Shown: in pieces, positions 53,220 to 62,700 of the stretch
Numbering within the stretch: the first letter of the stretch is position 1
Layout: each line of letters opens with the position of its first letter
Assembly: GCF_001888805.2 (NCBI RefSeq)
Contig: NZ_CP019113.1
Location: 4,030,001-4,094,000, forward strand
Length of the DNA stretch: 64,000 nt
Source: Enterobacter sp. SA187
GTDB lineage: Bacteria; Pseudomonadota; Gammaproteobacteria; Enterobacterales; Enterobacteriaceae
Direction of reading: 5' to 3'
Notes under the pieces: model-generated
Told to the model about the DNA's origin: nothing
The model's database searches: none
The model's input: the letters and a program-made list of their open reading frames with translations, nothing else
Translations under genes and position numbers: made by a program

Positions 53220-54570
53220 TCAGAACTTATACTTGTAGTTCAGCATAAAGCCCTTGTCCTTCACGCCGTCTTCCTGCCACTGGAAGGCATCCGCCGTGAA
53301 CTGCGCGTTACCGGCGCTGTATTTCACGCCCGCCATCGCCTGGCCGTTCACGCCGCCGCCCTGCTGGGCATCGTCAACGCTGAACGTCTGGCCTCTGGCA
53401 CCCGCCAGAGAAGCCGTACGGTTGCTCTTCGCATAGCTCAGGTTCGGGCCGCCTTCCAGCGACGCTGTCGCTGCCCAGCCGTCTTCACCCGCGTAGCTCA
53501 GCTTCAGACCCACCACCGCATCAACCGCCGTTTCGCTGCTGCTGCTCATGCTCAGGTTGAAGTCGCCCGCGCCTTTCTCGCTGTAGCCGTCTTCCATGGT
53601 GTGACGCATTTTCAGACCGGCAAACGGCGTTACCGTCAGGCCTTCCTGCACCTTGAAGGCTTTTGACCCTTCGGTACGAAACTCCATGTACTGCTGGCGG
53701 GTGTCGGCGTTCGCCGTTTTGTTCACGTCGCCGTAACGTACCGCACGGTTGCTGTCGAAGTTATGCACGTCATAACGCAGGGCGTTATCCCAGTTCAGGC
53801 CGCCTTCCGTCAGCGGCAGGCTGTGCTTCAGCCCCAGGAACTGGCTGTAACCGCCCGTCACGCCGTTGTCGCCGGCGCTCATCGCATTACCATCACCGTC
53901 CAGACGGGCGATACCGTACTCCATGGTCAGCGTCTGGTTGTCACCGAACGCCAGGCTCTGGCGCAGCGCCAGCATGTCGTAGGTGGTGTCATTACCCAGC
54001 TCGGCACGCTTGTCACCCTTCGCCACCACGTTGAACGCCAGACCGTTATTCATCACCGGCGCCGTGTCCGCCAGCATGTCGAAGCGGTTGCTCAGGATAC
54101 GCGCATCGCGGGATACGCCGGTCGCCTTGCTGCCAGATATCTGCTTCAGGGCGCTGGTCAGCTCCGCGCTGGTTGCCAGGTTCAGGCTGTTGTACAGCTC
54201 GTTGCTGGTGTAGGCCGCATCCAGTGCATTCGCCACGCTGTTGACGCTCGCATCGCCCGCCACGTCCGCATAGGCGTTTTTGGTCATGGTGACATCCACG
54301 TTACCGCTGGCGTCCTTCTCACCTTCCGCTGTCCAGACCACGCTGGCGGAGGTGATGTTCTGCTCACCCTGAATGTCTTCCCCGACAAAGACGTCGTTGA
54401 AGGTCACAGAGGTGTCCGCCGTACCCGCGGTAAAGCCGGTGTCAACGTTCACGTCCTGAATGTCAACGTGGCTCGCCGTCAGCGTACCCGCACTGCCGTC
54501 TGCGCTGGTGCCGACGGTGTACTGGTTGATGCTGCTGCGCAGACCGGTGCTCTGGGGTGCCACAGTCGGA
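53220..54570 (-). repeat. 3' half of a ~1.35-kb near-identical duplication (copy 1)
   Basis: The 3' part of the first autotransporter gene matches 58419-59769 at a constant offset of 5199 bp. By eye I find about ten base differences, most of them silent, and a stretch of about 600 bp (53430-54050) with none. Confidence 0.9.
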
Positions 54571-57500
54571 TCGGTCGGCAGCGTATAAGACGCGTAATGC
54601 GCTTCGCTCTTGTCTGCCGTATTGCCGTTAACCCCGGCAACCTCGACACCACTCTCTTTCACCAGACCGCTGCCGCTACCTTCCAGATTTACCGTGCCAT
54701 TGTTAACGATACGCCCGTTCGCGCCCAGCTTGCTGAAGGCGTAAGAGTTGGACGCATAGATGTTGATCGCGCCGTTGTTCTCGATCACCGCGTCAGCCGT
54801 GGCGTTCGCGTCCAGCTGCATGGCCACCATGCCGCTTTCAGTGGTGCCTGCGGTACCCAGGTTAATGGTGCCGTTGTTCACCAGCTGGGCGTTATTGCTG
54901 CCCTTCATGCCGACTGCGTCGTTGCCATTCACGTTCATGGTGCCGTCGTTGACGCCCACATAGTTACTGTGCGTCAGACTGACCGCACTCTGGCCGGTTT
55001 GAGAGGCGGTAAAGTTCACCACCCCGTCATCCTGGTTCCAGAAGAACGCCTTGCTGGCAGCGGCATTATCCGCAGATCTTACTACAGAGGTCATTCCCGA
55101 GCCGTTGACCGTACCGTCGTTAATAAAGTCAGCCGTTCCGCCCCAGATATTAAACGCCGCCGCATGACTGCTGGCGGTAAAATTCATGGTCGCGCCCTTG
55201 TCGTTTTTCACGGTGCTGTTGTCATTCATATGAACAGCATTTTTTATATTATCACCCGTCATTACGCCACCAGCGGCGTTTTCAAACACGCTGTTCTTTT
55301 TCATCTCCAGCATGCTGGCATTCGCTTTGTCGGATGCGCTACCGAGCGAAAACGCGCCGCTGTTGGTAATATGTGCAGTGTCCCCCAGAATCGCGCCGCC
55401 TGTAATAATACCGTCGCTTACCACCTTGCCGGAAGCATTTACCGCAATACTTTGAGTGATGGTACCGCTGTTATTCACGGTCCCGGTAACAGTAAGGGGC
55501 GCATTAACGATTCCCGTCGCCTGGTTTTCAAGAGTGCCGTCCACAAATAGCCGGCCTGGACCATTCAGCGTGCCGGTATTACTTACCGTACTACCGGTTA
55601 GTATTACGCCACTTTTATCTAAGGTGGTAGTGTCGCTCAGAATGGTACCGTCAGCATATTCAATGGATGTGAATTCGTCGCTATTATCAGCAGCCGCCGG
55701 TACACCTGCACTTTCATTAACATTAATCTCACCACGGTTAATAATACGGTTATTCGCATCGCCGTCGGAATAAAAGGCAATCCCGTTTTCAGCGTTAATA
55801 TTAATCACGCCGGTAGTATCGTTGATGGCGCTACCGCCCTCATATACCGCCATACCGACTAAGGGTTCGTCGCCGGTATAGTTTTCGTTCTGATTTAGGT
55901 TGATGGTGCCCTGATTAATGACGACGTTGGTGGCACCGACTGCTGCCATACCGGCACCGGCGTTATTAACAGTAATGATTCCACCCTCGTGGTTTATTGC
56001 GGTTCCGTTTTTGCCATGGGTATAGGTATTACCGGCCCCCATGCCAACGGCATAATCAATGGCTTTATCAGAGGGAACCCCTTGCGCATAAGTGGTGTCA
56101 TCTCCTTCTGCCACCCATAATGCATCCGTGGTGATTTGCCCGTAGTTATCTGCCGTTGAATCCTGGGCATGTAATGCTTCACCGCGGCCATACAATGTGA
56201 GTGAGCCATTATTAATGGCCTGTGCGCCCTTCTGAGCCGTCATAAGAACGATGGAGCCTACATCATCATTCGTCATTTGACCGCTTTCGATGTCGCCCGC
56301 AGGCAGGATGCTTCCTCGGTTAAGCAGATATCCGGTAATGCTACCCTCGTTACGTACAAGGGATCCTTTATTCATGGCCGTTGGCCCTACCACCACGGCG
56401 CCATCCGTTCCTGCGGAAACCATCGTTTTTTCGAGCGTAATTTCGCCTTCGTTAATAAAGGTTGACCCGTTTGCGACCTGAGCAAAACCAATATCGTTGA
56501 TACTGATCGCCCCCTTATTGACCATGGTGCTGTTAGTATCGATATAGCCAAGATAATTATAATTATAAAGCAGGTATTTATTTATGCTGGTTATATCGGT
56601 TTCGAGCGTGGCATCTTCGCTAATTTCAAAGTAACCACCATCAGAAACACCAATAATGCTCTTGAACGGCTGACCAAAATCACCATTTATAGACGACTCA
56701 CCATGCAGATACACGGATGAGTTTCCGCTCACGCTAATTACTTTAGAGGAACTGGGACCATTTCGCTTATTTCCGGTTTCATTATCAGCCGTCTGATTTA
56801 TTTCCCCGGTCAGTTCGATACCACCCATGATATCTACACGGTTGCCCTCTCCGGCGACCACCAGGCCAAAAATAGGCTCCTGAGAACCATCATATTTTGC
56901 CCATTTGTGGCTATCTGCCATTTCGGTATCGAGCACCACCTGCATGTGCCCGTCCAGCACCACGGTATTATCATTACCTGCCACGTTAATGCCGGTAGAT
57001 GGCTTAAAGAAATACTCTTTCGCGAGCGGTGATTTCTGATCTTTATCCACCACCATATCTCCGGTCAGGGTCACCGTGTTGGTGTTCCCGGTAATATTCA
57101 CCCCGGTCGCGTCATAGCCTGTGATTTTCAGCTCATCGGAGATAAGATTCACGTTATTGCTGTCCCCGGTAACATTGATGCCCGTGGAGAAATCTCCCAC
57201 GATCATCTTACCGTTCTGATTGAGGGTATTGCTGTTACCACTGATTTGCGTTCCGGTGCCGCCATCAGTGACGCTGGTCGCGCCGGTATTATTAATGGTG
57301 TTCTCATTACCAGTGACAGCGAAACCGGTGCCGTCCGTAGTGGCCGTAATCCCACCTTCATTGTTAATCGTATTTTTATCACCCTTTACTTGCGTGCCGA
57401 TACCGCTATCCGTGCCGGTGCTGTCGCCTTTGATAATGATAATCTTGCCGTCAACGTCAATTTCTTCACCAACGTTGTCCGTGGCTGTACCAGTGCCGCC

Positions 57501-57956
57501 ATTAATCACTAGCGGCTCATCGCCACCGTCATCGCCATCATCGCCGTTATCGTTATTGTCATCATTGCCATTGTCGCCGTTATCATTGTCGTCACCATTA
57601 TCGTCGCCGCCGTTATCACCGCCGTCATTATCATCTCCGCCGTTATCGCCGCCATCATCGTTACCGCTGTCGCTGTTATCCGAACTTTCACCATCGTGAT
57701 CGTTTTCAACCGCAATACCCACTGCCGCTACTACCGCCGCCATGCCACCGATAACCCAGTTTTTGGGATCTTCCATAAACGAAGGCTCTTGCAGACATTC
57801 AGCCGCTAACTGCGCTTTTTGCTCTTCCGTCAGCACACTCATATTCGCGGGGCAGAGGTTAGCGGTACGATCTTTTGCTAAGTGTTCGGTTTCGGCATAG
57901 CCATTGCCGCTTAACGCCAGGGCGATACAGATCGACAGGACTGATTTTCGTTGCAT
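53220..57956 (-). CDS. YdbA-type autotransporter, first copy
   Basis: A 1578-residue type Va autotransporter. Signal peptide MQRKSVLSICIALALSGNGYA, then a short Cys-containing region, a hydrophobic segment (VIGGMAAVVAAVGIAV) and an Asp/Asn/Gly-rich linker of about 60 residues. The passenger is a long series of 20-25-residue turns rich in NTIN, NNG and TGxxV (beta-helix type), with a C-terminal beta-barrel of ~280 residues ending in YKYKF. Signal, linker and passenger segments (VGDFSTGINV, MVVDKDQ) match what I remember of E. coli YdbA, an outer-membrane autotransporter disrupted in K-12. It has its own promoter and terminator. Ligand unknown. Confidence 0.9.
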   Translation of the reverse strand: MQRKSVLSICIALALSGNGYAETEHLAKDRTANLCPANMSVLTEEQKAQLAAECLQEPSFMEDPKNWVIGGMAAVVAAVGIAVENDHDGESSDNSDSGNDDGGDNGGDDNDGGDNGGDDNGDDNDNGDNGNDDNNDNGDDGDDGGDEPLVINGGTGTATDNVGEEIDVDGKIIIIKGDSTGTDSGIGTQVKGDKNTINNEGGITATTDGTGFAVTGNENTINNTGATSVTDGGTGTQISGNSNTLNQNGKMIVGDFSTGINVTGDSNNVNLISDELKITGYDATGVNITGNTNTVTLTGDMVVDKDQKSPLAKEYFFKPSTGINVAGNDNTVVLDGHMQVVLDTEMADSHKWAKYDGSQEPIFGLVVAGEGNRVDIMGGIELTGEINQTADNETGNKRNGPSSSKVISVSGNSSVYLHGESSINGDFGQPFKSIIGVSDGGYFEISEDATLETDITSINKYLLYNYNYLGYIDTNSTMVNKGAISINDIGFAQVANGSTFINEGEITLEKTMVSAGTDGAVVVGPTAMNKGSLVRNEGSITGYLLNRGSILPAGDIESGQMTNDDVGSIVLMTAQKGAQAINNGSLTLYGRGEALHAQDSTADNYGQITTDALWVAEGDDTTYAQGVPSDKAIDYAVGMGAGNTYTHGKNGTAINHEGGIITVNNAGAGMAAVGATNVVINQGTINLNQNENYTGDEPLVGMAVYEGGSAINDTTGVININAENGIAFYSDGDANNRIINRGEINVNESAGVPAAADNSDEFTSIEYADGTILSDTTTLDKSGVILTGSTVSNTGTLNGPGRLFVDGTLENQATGIVNAPLTVTGTVNNSGTITQSIAVNASGKVVSDGIITGGAILGDTAHITNSGAFSLGSASDKANASMLEMKKNSVFENAAGGVMTGDNIKNAVHMNDNSTVKNDKGATMNFTASSHAAAFNIWGGTADFINDGTVNGSGMTSVVRSADNAAASKAFFWNQDDGVVNFTASQTGQSAVSLTHSNYVGVNDGTMNVNGNDAVGMKGSNNAQLVNNGTINLGTAGTTESGMVAMQLDANATADAVIENNGAINIYASNSYAFSKLGANGRIVNNGTVNLEGSGSGLVKESGVEVAGVNGNTADKSEAHYASYTLPTDPTVAPQSTGLRSSINQYTVGTSADGSAGTLTASHVDIQDVNVDTGFTAGTADTSVTFNDVFVGEDIQGEQNITSASVVWTAEGEKDASGNVDVTMTKNAYADVAGDASVNSVANALDAAYTSNELYNSLNLATSAELTSALKQISGSKATGVSRDARILSNRFDMLADTAPVMNNGLAFNVVAKGDKRAELGNDTTYDMLALRQSLAFGDNQTLTMEYGIARLDGDGNAMSAGDNGVTGGYSQFLGLKHSLPLTEGGLNWDNALRYDVHNFDSNRAVRYGDVNKTANADTRQQYMEFRTEGSKAFKVQEGLTVTPFAGLKMRHTMEDGYSEKGAGDFNLSMSSSSETAVDAVVGLKLSYAGEDGWAATASLEGGPNLSYAKSNRTASLAGARGQTFSVDDAQQGGGVNGQAMAGVKYSAGNAQFTADAFQWQEDGVKDKGFMLNYKYKF

Positions 57957-58273
57957 GATGAATGTTCCTTATTCAGCTGATATATATATTAACGACAGAA
58001 AGGTATGGCGGTGTCGCCAGATAAGATTGATTAAAAAAATTTGAGGGATTTTATAGAGGGTTACTATTTTTTGTTCAAGAGGATTATGATTCAAATCGTT
58101 GTAATAAAAGTCAACTGCTTGATATCAGGAGAGATATAAATACCGGGAGTGGCGACGACAAATTATAAGCCGGCAGAATATATAGACGATATTAATGTAT
58201 TTTTTCATAAATCATTCTCTGAATTAATAAATTAACCCCCACCAATAATTAAATACATTCATGTCTACAATAA
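57957..58273 (-). promoter_or_regulatory. Upstream region and promoter of the first autotransporter gene
   Basis: 317 bp, very A+T-rich. On the minus strand TTGAAC (58078-58073) and TATAAA (58055-58050) are separated by exactly 17 bp, a strong sigma-70 match giving a ~90-nt leader. AAGGA lies about nine bases before the ATG. No operator was recognised. The A+T-rich block 58100-58280 could attract H-NS. Confidence 0.7.
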
Positions 58274-58304
58274 TAAAAAAACACCCCGCCGGGGCGGGGT
58301 GTTT
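58274..58304 (-). terminator. Terminator after the second autotransporter gene
   Basis: The same ACACCCCGCC/GGCGGGGTGT hairpin (58281-58290 and 58293-58302) with a seven-T run on the minus strand. It makes the two autotransporter genes separate transcripts. Confidence 0.92.
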
Positions 58305-58327
58305 TGAGGTTGGGTGATTGTTTTTTT

Positions 58328-58409
58328 GCCCGGCGGCGCTTCGCTTGCACGGGCCTACATGTTCATCGTTAAGTCATGCAGGCCGGGTAAGGCGCTGCCG
58401 CCACCCGGC
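58328..58409. repeat. REP pair (BIME) after the second autotransporter gene
   Basis: GCCCGGCGGCGCTTCGCTTGC with a one-base variant right arm (ACGGGC), facing GCAGGCCGGGTAAGGCG...CCACCCGGC. It occupies the same place, between stop codon and terminator, as the copy at 53144. Confidence 0.88.
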
Positions 58410-58418
58410 AAACCCTCA

Positions 58419-59769
58419 TCAGAACTTATACTTGTAGTTCAGCATAAAGCCCTTGTCCTTCACGCCGTCTTCCTGCCACTGGAAGGCATCCGCCGTGAAC
58501 TGCGCGTTACCGGCGCTGTACTTCACGCCCGCCATCGCCTGGCCGTTCACGCCACCGCCCTGCTGGGCATCGTCAACGCTGAACGTCTGGCCTCTGGCAC
58601 CCGCCAGAGAAGCCGTGCGCTTGCTCTTCGCATAGCTCAGGTTCGGGCCGCCTTCCAGCGACGCTGTCGCTGCCCAGCCGTCTTCACCCGCGTAGCTCAG
58701 CTTCAGACCCACCACCGCATCAACCGCCGTTTCGCTGCTGCTGCTCATGCTCAGGTTGAAGTCGCCCGCGCCTTTCTCGCTGTAGCCGTCTTCCATGGTG
58801 TGACGCATTTTCAGACCGGCAAACGGCGTTACCGTCAGGCCTTCCTGCACCTTGAAGGCTTTTGACCCTTCGGTACGAAACTCCATGTACTGCTGGCGGG
58901 TGTCGGCGTTCGCCGTTTTGTTCACGTCGCCGTAACGTACCGCACGGTTGCTGTCGAAGTTATGCACGTCATAACGCAGGGCGTTATCCCAGTTCAGGCC
59001 GCCTTCCGTCAGCGGCAGGCTGTGCTTCAGCCCCAGGAACTGGCTGTAACCGCCCGTCACGCCGTTGTCGCCGGCGCTCATCGCATTACCATCACCGTCC
59101 AGACGGGCGATACCGTACTCCATGGTCAGCGTCTGGTTGTCACCGAACGCCAGGCTCTGGCGCAGCGCCAGCATGTCGTAGGTGGTGTCATTACCCAGCT
59201 CGGCACGCTTGTCACCCTTCGCCACCACGTTGAACGCCAGACCGTTATTCATCACCGGTGCCGTGTCCGCCAGCATGTCGAAGCGGTTGCTCAGGATACG
59301 CGCATCGCGGGATACGCCGGTCGCCTTGCTGCCAGAAATCTGCTTCAGGGCGCTGGTCAGCTCCGCGCTGGTTGCCAGGTTCAGGCTGTTGTACAGCTCG
59401 TTGCTGGTGTAGGCCGCATCCAGTGCATTCGCCACGCTGTTCACACTCGCATCGCCCGCCACGTCCGCATAGGCGTTTTTGGTCATGGTGACATCCACGT
59501 TACCGCTGGCGTCCTTCTCACCTTCCGCTGTCCAGACCACGCTGGCGGAGGTGATGTTCTGCTCACCCTGAATGTCTTCCCCGACAAAGACGTCGTTGAA
59601 GGTCACAGAGGTGTCCGCCGTACCCGCGGTAAAGCCGGTGTCAACGTTCACATCCTGAATGTCGACATGGCTCGCCGTCAGCGTACCCGCACTGCCGTCT
59701 GCGCTGGTGCCGACGGTGTACTGGTTGATGCTGCTGCGCAGACCGGTGCTCTGGGCTGCCGCAGTCGGA
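58419..59769 (-). repeat. 3' half of a ~1.35-kb near-identical duplication (copy 2)
   Basis: Partner of 53220-54570. Similarity continues further 5' at a lower level (for example the SNYVGVNDGTMNV segment near 60140) and then drops to ordinary paralogue divergence. Confidence 0.9.
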
Positions 59770-62700
59770 TCGGTCGGCAGGGTGTAAGACGCAGCATGTG
59801 TCTCGGTACCGTTGCCGCCGGTGCCATTACCTTCCAGCGCAACGTCCTGCTGGATCAGGCCGCTGCCTTCCCCGGCCAGGGTTACCGTGCCGTTGTTAAC
59901 GATACGCCCGTTCGCGCCCAGCTTGCTGAAGGCGTAAGAGTTGGACGCATAGATGTTAATCGCGCCGTTGTTCTCGATCACCGCGTCAGCCGTGGCGTTC
60001 GCGTCCAGCTGCATGGCCACCATGCCGCTTTCAGTGGTGCCTTCGGTGCCCAGGTTAATGGTGCCGTTGTTCACCAGCTGGGCGTTCTTGCTGCCCTTCA
60101 TGCCGACGGCGCCGCTGCCGCTGACGTTCATGGTGCCGTCGTTGACGCCCACATAGTTACTGTGCGTCAGGCTGACCGCGCTCTGGCCGGTTTGAGAGGC
60201 GGTAAAGTTCACCACCCCGTCATCCTGGTTCCAGAAGAACGCCTTACCCGCAGCCGCATTACCTTGTGAAGCCACCAGCGACACACCAGTGGCGTTCGCT
60301 GTACCATCGTTAATAAAGTCGCCCGTACCGCCCCAGATATTTACCCCCGCCGCGTGACTGCTGGCGGTGAAGTTCATGGTCGCGCCTTTATCGTTCTTAA
60401 AGGTACCGTTGTTATTCAGATGAACAGCATTTTTGTTATTATCGCCTGTCAGCACGCCGCCAGCCGCGTTTTCAAACACGCTGTTGGTTTTCAGATCCAG
60501 TCTATGGACATCCTTAACGTCTGTCGCTGTACCCAGCGTAAAGCTACCGCTGTTGATAATGCGACTGTCTCCCCACATCTCCGCGCCGCCAGTAGCGCTA
60601 CCATTGTTAACCACTTTCCCGGAGGTGCTTGTGATAACAAAAGCGTTGATGGTGCCACTGTTATTAATTACGCCATTAGTGCCGGAAACACTGACGGGTG
60701 AATCAATAATACCAGAGCTCTGGTTATTAAAGGTGCCCTCAACATATAACCGTCCTGTACCGTTCACCGTGCCGGTATTACTCACTGTGCTGTCAGAAAG
60801 TACGGACGTAGTTTCAGTCAGCGTATTAATACCGCTTAGCACGGTGCCGTCAGCAAATTCCGGCGTTTCCACTGCATCACTGTTATCAGCTTCCGGCGGT
60901 ACGCCTGCACCGATATTAATGTGGCCACGGTTAATGATACGGTTATCTTTATTACCGTCTGTATAGAATGCCTTACCGTTTTCGGCGTTGATGTTAATTA
61001 CACCCGTGGTGTCGTTAACCACCGTAGCGCCGCCATAGACCGCCATACCTACCAGCGGCTGGTCAGCAACGTAATTCTCGTTTTTCTCGAGATTAATCGT
61101 GCCCTGGTTAACAGCCTTGTTACTGGAACCGTAGGCCACCATACCAGCACCGGCATTATAGACGGTAATGGTGCCGCCCACGCGGTTAGTGGCAACAGAA
61201 TTTGACTGCGCGGTAATGGCGTTGCTACCTGCCCCCATGCCTACGGCATAGTTCATTGGGTTATCCCCGGAAGGGACACTGGTTCTCACGTCAGAGGTGT
61301 CGGCGGCATCTTTCCACATCGCATCGGTGGTAATCTGGCCAAAGTTATCGGCTGTCGAGTTTTTATTCGCCACCATCCCGGTACCACGTCCGTACAGCTC
61401 AAGCTGACCTTCGTTAATAACCGAGCTACCGGCATAGGCGGTCATCAGTTCAATAGCAGCGACGTGGTTGTTCAGAGCATCCTCAGTCGACATACTGTAA
61501 TGATCTTTAACGTTGGTGATGCTTCCCTGGTAGACCGTCTTACCTGTCATTACTCCCTGGTTAACACCCGTGGCTCCGTTTCTTACAGAAATGCCTCGCA
61601 GCGCCGTACGATCGGTGGAGAGTTCAGAGCGAACCATCTCCAGGCGACCGTTATTAACGACTTTCGAACCTTTATCTTTTGCTTCAAAGGCGGTCATGTC
61701 TGAAATAGACATTTCACCTTTGTTAGCAATGGTGGAACCGGATTTTGCAGTGAAAGCCTGGCTTACATGCATGTCATAGTTATAGTCGCTGACTTCTTCT
61801 ACACCGGAAGTACTGAAAGTCGAACCTTCGGTAAATTCAAGATAGCCACCATTTTTAACGCTAATAACGTTGTTGATACCCACGGGGAAATAGCCATTAA
61901 CGGACGAATCGCCATGCACGTAGACCGAAGATTTTCCATCAACAGTTACAACCGAGGCATTGCTGGTGCCGGTTCTCTGGTTAGCGGTTTTATCCGCATC
62001 GTCCAGCTGGTCTTTCTCACCCGTTAATTCGATGCCCTTCATGATGTCAACACGGTTATTGTCACCCGTTACGGTGGCGCCCTGTATTAACTCCATCGAG
62101 CCGCTGTTATTGGCATAATTTCTGCCAGCATCTTCGCTATCGACAACCACCTGTAAATGACCGTCCAGCACGACAGTGTTATTACTGCCGCTGACGTTAA
62201 TCCCTGTGGAAGCTTTGTAGAAGTTATCTGCCGCCAGTGGTGATTTTTGATCTTTATTGACCACCATATTGCCGGTCAGCTTGACGGTGTTGGACTCGCC
62301 TGTAACATTAGCGCCGGTGGCCTGCTGCCCGGTGATGCTCATATCCGATGAATCAAGATTAAGGGTATTGCCATTACCTTCTACGTTAATGCCGGTGGAG
62401 AAATCGCCGACCGCCATCTTGCCCATCTGGTTGATCTGGTTGTTGTTACCTGCAACATCAACCCCGGTGGAAGGTTTGGTGCTGTCGGTGCTGGACACGT
62501 CTAAATCGCCAGAGTTGATGATGTTGTCATCACCATTCACTTTGGTGCCGGTGCCGCCATCCGTCGCGGTGCTGCCGCCGGTGTTATCAATGGTGTTGCC
62601 ATTGCCGTCCACTTTGGTGCCGGTGCCACCGTTTGCGCCGTTGTTGCCACCATTGTTATTGATGTCGTTGTTATCACCCGTGACATCAGTACCGGTGCCA

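Noticed and set aside
53763..55550. 595-codon plus-strand open frame opposite the first autotransporter, with a copy at 58962-60269
   Set aside because: The two copies exist only because the coding strand is duplicated. Composition (Val/Arg/His-rich) and lack of start signals mark them as shadows.
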